Origin: Bacteroidia bacterium
GTDB lineage: Bacteria; Bacteroidota; Bacteroidia; J057
DNA: 64,000 bases
Assembly: GCA_030430205.1 (NCBI GenBank)
Contig: JAUIGE010000002.1
Location: 186,001-250,000 of the forward strand
Reading direction: 5' to 3'
Part shown: piece after piece, positions 25,458 to 34,900 of the stretch
Position numbering within the stretch: position 1 is the stretch's first letter
How the letters are laid out: each line of letters opens with the position of its first letter
The notes under the pieces: generated by a model
What the model was told of the DNA's origin: nothing
Database searches by the model: none
The model's input: only the letters and a program-made list of their open reading frames with translations
Position numbers and translations under genes: made by a program

Positions 25458-26375
25458 ATGAAAAAAGTAGGTTTTTTTGTTTTGTCAATCATTTTCTTGA
25501 CTTCATGTGTGAGCAAGAAAAAATTTCTGGAAGTGCAGAACGCACATGCTGAATCCAAAGCAGTCTTTCAGGGACAATTGGATAACTGCGAGTCTGAAAA
25601 AACAGCTCTTGCAAAAGAGCTGGAAAATTGTGAAAGACAGTTGGCTGTTCGCACTTCAGAATTGGCCAATGAGCAATTAAAAACCCGTTCTCTTGAGCAG
25701 CAAATGGAGTATTTCAAAGCTACCAACACCAACCTGCTCGACCGTCTTTCAGACCTTTCTGTCCTCAGCAAAAGTGGCGCAGAGAGCATCAAAAAGTCGC
25801 TGGAAGCGCTCAACGAACAAAACAAGTACATCAAAGATTTGACTACCTCTATGCGTACCAAAGACTCTTTGAACCTTGCGTTGGTGCTGAACCTGAAGCG
25901 TTCTTTGGGGGATTTGAATGACGAAGACGTGACAGTGGAAGTGAAGAAAGGCGTTGTTTACATCTCCCTATCTGACAAAATGCTGTTCAAATCAGGTAGT
26001 GCCGAGATCAACGCACGCGCAGAAGAAGTATTGGGCAAAATCGCCAAGGTGGTGAATGACCACAAGGACCTCGACATCCTCGTCGAAGGCCACACCGACA
26101 ATGTGCCGATCAGCAATGCTTGTGTAACCGACAACTGGGACCTCAGCGTGAAGCGTTCTACAGCTGTGGTTCGCACCCTGCAGCAAAAGTACAAGGTAGC
26201 ACCTGAGCGCATGACGGCTGGCGGTCGCTCTGAGTTTGTGCCAAAAGCCACAAATGCAACACCTCAGGGCAAAAGCCAGAACAGACGCACCGAGATCATC
26301 ATCCTGCCTAAACTGGACCAGTTTTTCCAGTTGTTGGAGCCGCCGGTACCTGCTGCGAATAGTGGGAAAAAGTAG
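25458..26375 (+). CDS. OmpA family lipoprotein with coiled coil
   Basis: 305 residues. The lipobox is LTSC (Cys17). Residues ~20-140 are a long coiled coil (regular E/K/L heptads), followed by an OmpA-like peptidoglycan-binding domain at ~165-290 (SDKMLFKSGSAEIN; ILVEGHTDNVPI; RMTAGGRSEFVP; NRRTEIIILP). It anchors the outer membrane to peptidoglycan. The architecture matches Pal/OmpA proteins common in Bacteroidota. The stop codon TAG abuts six GCAGTRR heptamers, followed by a strong terminator hairpin. Confidence 0.9.
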   Translation: MKKVGFFVLSIIFLTSCVSKKKFLEVQNAHAESKAVFQGQLDNCESEKTALAKELENCERQLAVRTSELANEQLKTRSLEQQMEYFKATNTNLLDRLSDLSVLSKSGAESIKKSLEALNEQNKYIKDLTTSMRTKDSLNLALVLNLKRSLGDLNDEDVTVEVKKGVVYISLSDKMLFKSGSAEINARAEEVLGKIAKVVNDHKDLDILVEGHTDNVPISNACVTDNWDLSVKRSTAVVRTLQQKYKVAPERMTAGGRSEFVPKATNATPQGKSQNRRTEIIILPKLDQFFQLLEPPVPAANSGKK

Positions 26376-26417
26376 GCAGTAAGCAGTAGGCAGTAGGCAG
26401 TAAGCAGTAAGCAGTTA
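26376..26417 (+). repeat. GCAGTRR heptamer tandem repeat, array 1
   Basis: Six 7-bp units in exact phase (GCAGTAA, GCAGTAG, GCAGTAG, GCAGTAA, GCAGTAA, GCAGTTA). The array starts directly after the TAG stop of the OmpA gene, in the context AAGTAG then GCAGT, the same junction as array 2 at 42821. Degenerate complementary units (ACTGCCGCC, GACTGC) follow at ~26434-26452. Confidence 0.85.
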
Positions 26418-26452
26418 AGACTTATCCCTGCATACTGCCGCCTGTTGACTGC

Positions 26453-26482
26453 AAAGGGCCGGATCAGTTGATCTGGCCCTTT
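26453..26482. terminator. Bidirectional intrinsic terminator
   Basis: AAAGGGCC, an inner GATCA/TGATC stem and GGCCCTTT form a long, nearly perfect hairpin with a two-base loop. A T-rich run follows on the + strand. It lies between the convergent OmpA (+) and nucleotide-carrier (-) genes and probably serves both. Confidence 0.75.
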
Positions 26483-26492
26483 CCTTTTCTTC

Positions 26493-29213
26493 CTATGTCA
26501 TGATTTCCAGCAGGCCCATAACCACCTTTTTTACTTCTTCATCCTCTCCCTTGAGCAGCATCGGATAGCAAGCCCTTTCATCCGGAATTTTCATGTTCAA
26601 CTGTAGAATGGCGTCCTCCGAAATGCTGTCCAGCAGGGCAGTTTCGATGATGGGTATCAGGACTTTTTTGAGTCCCGGATCGAGCAGGTTATCGAGGTAT
26701 TCGAGGGCGTTGATGCGCAGGTCTTCCTGCTGGCTTTGGATGCTTTCAAAAGCAAAGAGAATGTCTTCGGGAGAATATTTCAGTCCCAGAAGGCGGAAAA
26801 TCCGCTCCAGGTTGGCGTCGAGGCGCAACTCAAGCAGGCTAATGAGGTTCTGGCGTTGGGTTTGAATGGCGATCGCTGCTTCATCCGTTAAATCCTGAGG
26901 AGAAGGGTGACGCTGTATATATAGGGCGGACAAAGTGTCCTGGTACAAACGGGCTTCCTGCAGCAAAAATTCCGGCAATTTTTTGCCGTAATAATTGAGG
27001 TAGGGAAATTTTATTTTCATCTGGTTGAGCGAGCGGAGTGCCGCCAGGCGAATTTGGGCATTTTTGTGCCGAAAGAGCTGGAAGAGCAGATCAGCCGCAG
27101 GCTGGGTGTCAAAATGCTCCACAATGGAGGGAATCATCTGCACGGATTTGATCCGTGCTTCGGGAGATTGGGTGTATTTGCTGAGTTCTCCCAGTACCTC
27201 TTTGCCATAGTTGACAAGGGCGTTTCGCGCTTTTTCTGCGGTAGATTCTTTTGCCAGGAGGCGGAGGAGTGCGGGGAGAAAATAAGGGTCCAGCGTCATG
27301 CCCGCGGCGCTTACAGCCTGCCGGGCGACGATCTGATTTTCGTCATTAAAAGAAGCGTTTATCAACGGAAACAGTTCCGGGATGCGGGCCATCCCCAGGG
27401 CCTTCAGCAGGCCGATTTTATGAAAATGCCGGTGAGCGGCATCCTCTATGCCTGCAAGCTCCTCATGCGCTGCGCGCAGGCGTTTTTCCAATCCAAAACT
27501 CTCCTTGAGCACGGGATTGTCCCGGCTTTCCTCTGCCAGACTGACCAGCGCTGCCCAGCGTATTTTGTAGTTGTCATCGCGGAGATATTTCTCCATGAGG
27601 CTGAGGCTATGCTCAGGCGAGCGGGCGATCAGGTAGTCAAAAGCTGCGATTTTGACATATTGGGAAGGGTAGCTGGCAAAAGGAAGGATTTCTTCCGTAA
27701 AGGTGGGATTTTTGATAAAATAAAGACAACGGATGCTTTGCTCTTTTACTTCATCCGAAGGATGCTGTAACAAATGGCGAAAACTCTCCGCAAAGCGGCT
27801 GTCGGGCTGCGCTTTCAATTTTTTCAGCACCTCCAGGATTTCGGGTATTTCTCCTGTTTCCAATACTTTTTTTAACCCATTTACCACAGATTCATTTCTC
27901 AAATCCAGCACCTCTATGTCCGATTCCTGGACTTTTTGCACATTCAGCCGGAAGGACTGCAAATAGGATTTTCTGATTTTCCACACAAAAAACAGCCAGG
28001 CTCCTACCAGCACCACGATGATGATGCTGATCAAATGCGTCGACAGTTCCAGGCCATTGACAAAAAAAATCAGGATAAGCCCGCCTATGCCCGTGGCAAC
28101 GCTGTCTACCACCACATCGATGAAGGTCTTGGTTTGGTTTTTTATTTCGCTGGGAATAGGCAAAGCCAAAAGCTCGACGGCTGCCTTGTTGATGGACTGT
28201 TTGAGGCTGGCTTCACTCATTTTGATAAAAATGGCTGCCACAAGCTCCGGGATAAAAAATATCCATACCGCTCCTATCAGGATGCTTCCCGGCAGGAAAA
28301 AAAGCGAACCTCCGACGCCCAACTTGCCCACCACACGGCGGGTAAGCAGCAGCTGCACAGCCAGCGAAAAGACGTTGAAGTTGGAAAACCAAAAGCCGAA
28401 AAAGGCTGTCAGTTCATCAGGATCGCTGATTTGGGCGGAGGCGACAGCATTGAACTGGTACTCAACCAGTTTGGCTACAATGACACCCAGGCCGATGATG
28501 CTGGCCAGGTAGGTAAGGTGGGAAGACCTGCGGACCAGGGTAAAAGGGTGATCACTTTTGGCGATCCGCTTGCGGCGCTGGTATTTGGAAAGGGTGCCAA
28601 TTACATTTTTTTTCCAGATGTAGCGGGTGATGGGAATGCAGAGCGAAAGCAGCCCTGCGCCTACAAAAAGCAGGTTTTCGGCGCCGATCGACTCGGCAAG
28701 CAGGCTTGTGAGGTAGCCGCCAAAAATTCCCCCGGCGATGGCGCCGGCTCCTATAAATCCAAAAAGCCGCTTGGCTTCCCTGGCGTTGAAAACGACATTG
28801 GCGAGTATCCAGAACTGCGATGCTGTCAGCACCCCAAAAATGGCCACCCAGATGTAGAAAGCATACAAAATCCAGCCGCCTACCACCTGCAGGCTCAGCA
28901 GGATCCCAAAAATCACAAAAAGCACCACAGAGGTGCTCAAGGTGATAAAAATGATGCGGTGGAGAGAGGCTTTTCCTAAAAAACGGGCATAGAGGGTCGA
29001 AATGAGTACCGCGAAAACCGCTACCAGGACAAAGGCAAGCGGCAGCGCTTCAACCCCCATTTCTGAAAGAAAAAGCCCATTGACAGTGGGTTTGACAATG
29101 AGCAGGGTCGAAATAATAAGGAAAATATTCAATTGCATGAGTGAAGCCCGAAGGACTTCACCCTGCCTTACATCAAAAACTTTTTTTAGAAAAGCGCCAA
29201 GAACTGCATTCAT
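26493..29213 (-). CDS. ATP/ADP-translocase-like membrane carrier fused to HEAT repeats
   Basis: 906 residues. Residues ~15-435 have about 12 membrane segments and resemble the NTT/Tlc nucleotide carrier branch of the MFS (WVAIFGVLTASQFWILANVVFNAREAKRLFGFIGAGAIAGG is cut short here to its core FWILAN...REAKRLFG). Residues ~450-906 are soluble helical pairs typical of HEAT repeats (IRWAALVSLAEES, IRLAALRSLNQMK, VARQAVSAAGM). Seen: carrier plus cytosolic HEAT tail. Known: NTT proteins exchange ATP/ADP in intracellular bacteria and plastids, but free-living Bacteroidota carry HEAT-fused relatives of unknown substrate. The cytosolic repeats suggest a scaffold or partner-sensing role. Energy parasitism should not be inferred. 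Confidence 0.8.
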   Translation of the reverse strand: MNAVLGAFLKKVFDVRQGEVLRASLMQLNIFLIISTLLIVKPTVNGLFLSEMGVEALPLAFVLVAVFAVLISTLYARFLGKASLHRIIFITLSTSVVLFVIFGILLSLQVVGGWILYAFYIWVAIFGVLTASQFWILANVVFNAREAKRLFGFIGAGAIAGGIFGGYLTSLLAESIGAENLLFVGAGLLSLCIPITRYIWKKNVIGTLSKYQRRKRIAKSDHPFTLVRRSSHLTYLASIIGLGVIVAKLVEYQFNAVASAQISDPDELTAFFGFWFSNFNVFSLAVQLLLTRRVVGKLGVGGSLFFLPGSILIGAVWIFFIPELVAAIFIKMSEASLKQSINKAAVELLALPIPSEIKNQTKTFIDVVVDSVATGIGGLILIFFVNGLELSTHLISIIIVVLVGAWLFFVWKIRKSYLQSFRLNVQKVQESDIEVLDLRNESVVNGLKKVLETGEIPEILEVLKKLKAQPDSRFAESFRHLLQHPSDEVKEQSIRCLYFIKNPTFTEEILPFASYPSQYVKIAAFDYLIARSPEHSLSLMEKYLRDDNYKIRWAALVSLAEESRDNPVLKESFGLEKRLRAAHEELAGIEDAAHRHFHKIGLLKALGMARIPELFPLINASFNDENQIVARQAVSAAGMTLDPYFLPALLRLLAKESTAEKARNALVNYGKEVLGELSKYTQSPEARIKSVQMIPSIVEHFDTQPAADLLFQLFRHKNAQIRLAALRSLNQMKIKFPYLNYYGKKLPEFLLQEARLYQDTLSALYIQRHPSPQDLTDEAAIAIQTQRQNLISLLELRLDANLERIFRLLGLKYSPEDILFAFESIQSQQEDLRINALEYLDNLLDPGLKKVLIPIIETALLDSISEDAILQLNMKIPDERACYPMLLKGEDEEVKKVVMGLLEIMT

Positions 29214-29263
29214 ATTTTTTCCCCAAATGATCCGGCCAAGTTAAGCAAATCACCTTGGCGAAT

Positions 29264-30187
29264 CTATATCTGGAGAGTTTTCTCTACTTCCCTGACCAGT
29301 TTTCTGATAATTTGTTCCCCATCCGGGTCATCCGTCAGGGCGACGAGTATGTATCTTCTTTTGGGGTTTTTGCCCCAAACCAGGACGGAGTCAGCATGAA
29401 ATGTTTTCCAGCTTCCCGATTTGCGGTAGACATCGGCTTCGGGAGCGATCTGGTCGAGGGTATTGACAAATTTGTGGTGCAGGGCGGGATCATCCATGAT
29501 CTCAAGCATCTGCGCAGAGCGCTCGTAGGATACGAGCTGGCCCATGGCAAGCAGGTAATAAAAGCGGCATACCTGCGAAGTAGTGGCTGCATGGCTCAGG
29601 CCTTTGATCGGGTCTGGATATCTTTCTCCAGAGGCTGCATAGCGCTTTCCTACCCATAGCCCACCACCAAAATCTTCATCATACAACTCATAGCGTGGAT
29701 TGGTGAGGGTTTCCTCAATCTTGCTATAGCCGAGGCGGTCAATCATGCGGGTGGAGGCCTGGTTATTGGAATAACAAATCATGGCCTGCAAATCCTGACG
29801 GATTTCTTCTGTCTCTTTGAGCTCGCCTTTCTCCATGGCGTCCATGGCCGCCAGCAAAATGGCGATTTTGGGAAGGCTGGCAGCATACATCATCTCATTG
29901 CCATTGATACTCGCGAAGCGCGGGTTGTAGGGATCCTTCAGGTCGACAAGGCCTACGGCCATTTTTTTATTTTTGATAAGCTGGGCCCATTTGGGGTCAG
30001 CAGTGAGCCTTTGCATCAGCCTTGCTTCCAGCTTGGCATCAGTCATCGTGCGGAGCGGATGAAGCAAAAATTCCGGTGGACTCAGCGGCAGTTTATCCTG
30101 AGCTGTAAGTGAAGAAGTCAGGGAACCAAAAGCTAACAAAAGGGCCAGAAAGAGGGTTTTCCAATAAGATTTTAGCATAATAGACAA
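29264..30187 (-). CDS. Exported class A beta-lactamase-like serine hydrolase
   Basis: 307 residues. A signal peptide ends near SLTAQ; ATGs at 30187 and 30178 are both possible starts. Class A fold motifs are SLPK (Ser104, Lys107), SNN in CYSNNQAS and KSG in YRKSGSWKT. The usual ExxLN omega-loop Glu is not obvious, so beta-lactam hydrolysis is uncertain and a D,D-peptidase-like or other hydrolase role is equally likely. It lies 50 bp after the start of the nucleotide-carrier gene on the same strand, so the two may share a transcript. Confidence 0.75.
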   Translation of the reverse strand: MSIMLKSYWKTLFLALLLAFGSLTSSLTAQDKLPLSPPEFLLHPLRTMTDAKLEARLMQRLTADPKWAQLIKNKKMAVGLVDLKDPYNPRFASINGNEMMYAASLPKIAILLAAMDAMEKGELKETEEIRQDLQAMICYSNNQASTRMIDRLGYSKIEETLTNPRYELYDEDFGGGLWVGKRYAASGERYPDPIKGLSHAATTSQVCRFYYLLAMGQLVSYERSAQMLEIMDDPALHHKFVNTLDQIAPEADVYRKSGSWKTFHADSVLVWGKNPKRRYILVALTDDPDGEQIIRKLVREVEKTLQI

Positions 30188-30276
30188 GGTAGATAAAAGG
30201 TTTTGCTCACCTTGAGCAAAATGAAAATTCCATGGTATACGGCTATGGAAAAAGTTTAGCTATCGCTTTTGAAAAT

Positions 30277-31701
30277 TTATTTTTCGAGCTCTTCTTCCAG
30301 CCAGTTTTTGTTGGAAATGTCCTTTTCTGCCCGCAGATTTTTGAGGAGTTTTTGCTGCTTTTGGCGGAGCTCCTTTTTGCTCAAAACAAACTTTTTGTCC
30401 TGCAATCGGAGCAGGCGCCGGGTCCAGGTGAGGAATTTCAGGTGGGACTGCCGCAGCCTTGCGGGCAGCTCTTTGTTGCGTTTGAGGAAGGCCTCAAAGG
30501 CCTTGATGCTGTAGCGTGCCGCTTCCTGATCTTCCTGCCTGTAAAAGACTTTTAGCAAAAGTATCCTCGCGCTGATCTGGTAATGTACATCGGTGAAGGC
30601 AAGGCCTTGCAACTCGGACAAGGCGGCCCGTAAATCGCCTTTTTCATAAAAATAACTCGCCCGGCAAAGGCTGTAGACGTTGGCGCGATGTGCCTCAGTA
30701 ACATGCCCATGGTAATTTTGTAAAAAATGCTGGGTCCAGTCAAATTCTTTGAGGCGTAGGCTTACGGTGACGATATTTTTGAAGTCGGTATGCGACATAT
30801 TTCCTGAGCGAAAGAGCAGGCCGTTTTCAAGTTGAAGCTGATACAGGCGAAAAAGTTCTTCGAGAAACTCGCTCTTGCCGGCATTGCTCTGGCGGATGCA
30901 GTGGTTTTGGGCGTATTTGAAAAGCGCGCGCGCTTCTTCTTCTGCCAGAAAGGAAGGCACGCCTTCCAACTGAAGCGCCAACTCCTGGTAGGGAATCTCT
31001 CCCCTGAGTGTCAGCAATACCTGCAGGTATATGTGGATGACAGGCTCTGTCAGGTAGCTTGTTGCTTTCTCCCTCAACTCTGCGATCAGGCTTTCCAGAA
31101 AGGGTTTTTCATACTGCTCTTCGATGATTTGCTGCCGGTTGAGCATCTCGCATGCCTGCTGAAATTTTTCAATCAGGTAGTAGCGATCGAGGGCATACAT
31201 TTTCTCCTGCAGCCGGGGGTCTGCCTTCCTGATGGCCTGCAGGCCGAAAAACTCATCTTCCTCCTCCGCCAGCCACAGGCTGTACTGCCAGTCGCGGCGC
31301 TCTCTCTGCTCGCTTTGGGCGAGCTCCCGGGAGAGGGCTTTCGCCTCTATGCGAAAGCTGCGGGCCAAACGACGCTTTTTCAGCTGCCGCAGCAGCAGTA
31401 TTTTTTGGTAGCGCGCATCTCTTTGTTGCTCTTCAACCACCATAAATTGCTTGAGCAATCGAAAAAGCTGCGAGAGTACATCCCGCATTCGCTGATCCTG
31501 GAAGCTTTCCTGCGGCCAAAGTTGCTCGAAAACATCCTGCTTGCGGAGCGTTTGGGAAGGCTGATATTCGCGCAAATGACGCCAGAGAGCTATCGTTTTC
31601 TGATTTTGGTTGTAATAAGGAGATTGGAGAAATTGATCAAAGCGATCTTTTTCGCCTGCTGTCAGGGCCCCCAGGCATATTTGCAATTGAGAATTATTCA
31701 T
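30277..31701 (-). CDS. Hypothetical helical (TPR-like) protein of Saprospiria type
   Basis: 474 residues, no signal peptide, almost wholly alpha-helical and rich in Gln, Leu, Arg and Glu. The N-terminus (LGALTAGEKDRFDQFLQSPYYNQN) and internal helical pairs such as HRANVYSLCRASYFYEKGDL resemble a family of uncharacterised proteins common in Saprospiria; no catalytic motif is visible. The C-terminus is strongly basic (KKELRQKQQKLLKNLRAEK). Divergent from the surface-protein genes, with a 20-bp perfect palindrome in the intervening gap. Function unknown. Confidence 0.75.
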   Translation of the reverse strand: MNNSQLQICLGALTAGEKDRFDQFLQSPYYNQNQKTIALWRHLREYQPSQTLRKQDVFEQLWPQESFQDQRMRDVLSQLFRLLKQFMVVEEQQRDARYQKILLLRQLKKRRLARSFRIEAKALSRELAQSEQRERRDWQYSLWLAEEEDEFFGLQAIRKADPRLQEKMYALDRYYLIEKFQQACEMLNRQQIIEEQYEKPFLESLIAELREKATSYLTEPVIHIYLQVLLTLRGEIPYQELALQLEGVPSFLAEEEARALFKYAQNHCIRQSNAGKSEFLEELFRLYQLQLENGLLFRSGNMSHTDFKNIVTVSLRLKEFDWTQHFLQNYHGHVTEAHRANVYSLCRASYFYEKGDLRAALSELQGLAFTDVHYQISARILLLKVFYRQEDQEAARYSIKAFEAFLKRNKELPARLRQSHLKFLTWTRRLLRLQDKKFVLSKKELRQKQQKLLKNLRAEKDISNKNWLEEELEK

Positions 31702-31767
31702 TATCCTTATTCACAAAGTGTATTAAATTATATTTTTTAATGACTGATTATCAGATAATTAAAATTT

Positions 31768-31787
31768 AATGCTTATATATAAGCATT
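31768..31787. promoter_or_regulatory. Perfect 20-bp palindrome in divergent intergenic region
   Basis: AATGCTTATATATAAGCATT is fully self-complementary. It lies 66 bp upstream of the start of the minus-strand helical protein (31701) and about 135 bp before the adhesin ATG (31923). It could be a dimeric regulator operator; no regulator is identified. The rest of this gap is AT-rich with no other clear element. Confidence 0.45.
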
Positions 31788-31922
31788 CACAAATATGCCA
31801 AATTATGTCATTTTTTCCCTGACAAATACAGTAAACTTGTAAGGTGAAGTAGTAGCAACAACTTGGTTTAGGTACATGCTGGTCCCTTATTGTTCATTCT
31901 ACAGCCATTAATTTTGAATCTT

Positions 31923-34900
31923 ATGAAAGCCTATTTTGTTCGCCTGTGTTTGATGACGTGTTTGTTTTTGCTGATTAGTCCCCAGCTTTCTTATGCTACC
32001 CATGCGTATGGGGCGAGTCTCTATTATACCTGTCAGAATGCCTGTACCTATTCTGTTTATGTGGAAACCATTTATGATTGTTATTCTAGCGCTACCCCTT
32101 TGCCTCCTTCTGTTCCTACTGCCACTTCTGTTTATTTTTCGGGACCCGTGGGGAGTTGTAGTCAGCCGACAGCCCTGTCTGGCTGGCTGCTGGACAGTTA
32201 TGTAGAGGTAACTCCTATCTGTCCTACGGATTCTACGCGGTGTGGCAGCCCCAATGCATTAATTGGGGGAAGCCTTGTCGCAATATTTCATCGGGACTAT
32301 AATTTTTGTGGCCCTGGTTTCTGCAACAATTATGTGGTGAACTGGAGCACATGCTGTCGAAGTACCGGCATCACTTCGGGTGGTGCAGGTACCAATATGT
32401 ATCTGGAAACGGAAATTGATTTAACTACCAGTCCCTGTAATAATTCCCCTGTTTTTGCCTATCCTCCTGTAACGCATGTATGTAGCGGGACCGGCTCTGT
32501 ATTTAGCCAGGCAGCGATAGATGAGGATGGGGATTCGCTTGTATATAGCCTGGTGGCATGCAAAGGTGCTTTGGGCGCACCCATAAACTATACGGCAGGC
32601 TATTCGGCTTTGAATCCGATGGGATCGGCCTGGCAGGTGAGTATAGATGCACAAACGGGGGCACTTTCTCTCTTGCCCAGTCCTGGCGGGATGACGATAA
32701 GCCCCTTTTGTATCCAGGTAGATGAATATCGGAATGGTGCCCATATCGGCTCGATCAATAGGGAAATGATCGTTATAGTCTTCAATTGCTCGGCCGGCAA
32801 TATCTTGCCACAGCTGGATTCCCTTGTATTGGTACAAGGTGGCAATCAGACGGGAGCGGCATCTTATGAGATGGCTATAGGTGCCAGTCTGCAGATAGAT
32901 CTGCTTGTGAGTGATGGCAATGCGGCTCAGAGCCTGGATTTGGTCCTGCCGAAGCATATCGGAAACATTTCCAGAACAGTAAGCGGGAGCAATCCTGCAA
33001 GCATTCGCTTTCAATTTACGCCACAAGCCCAGGGCACCTATGCCATCCCCCTGATGATACAGGATGATGCCTGCTCGATAGTGGGTAGTACGGTGGGGCA
33101 AATACAAGTGCGGGTCAATGGCCCGACCATTCCTCCTGTGCAAGACAGCATCATCACTGATGCGGTACATGCCAGTATATGGTCAGACGGCAGTCTGTTT
33201 TGGGACCCAAGGGGTGGAAATGGGCTGCTCATGCCGAAGGATTCGGCGATCAGCCTAGCCCGGGCCGCAGGCCTGTGGATAGGCGGACGCGATGCGTCCG
33301 GGCAGCTGCGTCTCTCTGCCCATGGGCAGGACAAGCTGGATCGCGGCGTCTCCGACTTTTGGGCCGGGCCCCTGACAAATGGCGCTGCGGCGACAGATAG
33401 CGCCACAGTAACGAGCTTCAACCAGATATGGCATATCAGCCAGGCAGAGGTGGATGCTTTTCTGCTTGACTTCAACGACAATGGTGTCGTCGATTTTCCG
33501 GCAAATTATCCGAATGTATACAGCTGGCCTGCTTTTGGGACCGATGCCGGCGGAAATAATGTAAGCGCAGTTTCTCCCACAGGATCAATCTTTTACCTGG
33601 CACCCTTTGTTGATATGAATGGCAATGCTGCGGATTACAATCCCAACCAGGGTGACCATCCCGCAATCAAGGGCGATCAGATGTACTGGTGGATTTATAA
33701 TGATCAATCCCCCACCCATGATCCGAGAGCCGCTTCCATGGGATTGGAAGTGCATGTCACGGCCTTTGCCTACGATTGTCCGGATTCTTTAGACAAAAAC
33801 AACAGCCTTTTCTTCGAATATACCCTCATCAACCGCAGCAATACGACCATCCATGATACCTATCTGGGCTTCTGGACAGATGGCGAATTGGGCAATCCCA
33901 TGGATGATTATAGTGGGGTAGACAGTACACTTAACCTGTATTATTTCTATAATGGTGATTCGGATGATGAGAATCACTTTGACCGAAATCCACCCGCTTT
34001 GGGTGTGGGGCTGCTGCAGGGGCCGCTTGCGGACCCCAATGATGGGCTGGACAATGACCAAGACCAAATCATAGACGAGCTTGGCGAGACCTGGCGGATG
34101 GATGGCTTTATGAGTTTCAATAAAGGAGCTTCCGGTATCAACGGCCAGCCTACACAGGCGGCACATTATGACCGGTATTTGCGCTCCTTCTGGCAGGACA
34201 GCATGCCTTTGATAGATAATTATCGGGGGGGGGTAGGTTCAGGAAATGGCTATACGCCTCTTTCGGGATCCCTCAGGAGCCGGACGATGTTCAATGGGAA
34301 CGCTTGCATCGGCCAGGATTGGACGGAAAAAAATGCTGGAATTCCTGGCGGTGATCGCCAGGCGCTGGGTAGCATGGGGCCTTTTACGCTGGCGGCGGGT
34401 GCTGTACATCATGTGAGCATGCATTATAGCTGGGCCCGGGCGTTTTTTCAGGATGAAATCGGCAGTGTATGTGAAATGCTTAAAAAGCAAAAATACATGC
34501 AGCGCTATTTCCAGAATGGCTACCAAAACTGCGGATACTACTATCCGCCGGTACACCCTGGCGATGCCAATTTTGACCAGGTCGCCAACAATATGGACCT
34601 CCTGGCCATCGGCATCAACTATGGAAAAACAGGTCCATACCGGATTGGCAACAGCAATCAGTGGATTCCTCAGAATGTCATCAACTGGGGCGACACCCTC
34701 GCCAATGGCGCAGATATCAAGCACAGTGACTGTGATGGTCAGGGGGTGATAGACACCTTTGATGTGACGCCTATCCTGCTGAATTATGGCATGACACATA
34801 CTTTTTCCAAAACTTCTGGTGCTGGCTCACCGCTCTTCATGATACCACCCACGACGACTTTCAGCGGAGGAGATACGGCGCGCATTCCCATCCATTGGGG

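Noticed and set aside
27936-28979. 347-codon plus-strand frame over the nucleotide-carrier gene
   Set aside because: Low-complexity, charged antisense of a membrane protein, no motif.
26493-29213. Nucleotide carrier as evidence of intracellular parasitism
   Set aside because: HEAT-fused relatives occur in free-living Bacteroidota, and the rest of the window indicates a free-living organism.
29264-30187. Beta-lactam resistance gene
   Set aside because: The SxxK, SxN and KSG motifs are present but the omega-loop Glu is not evident and no resistance context is present.
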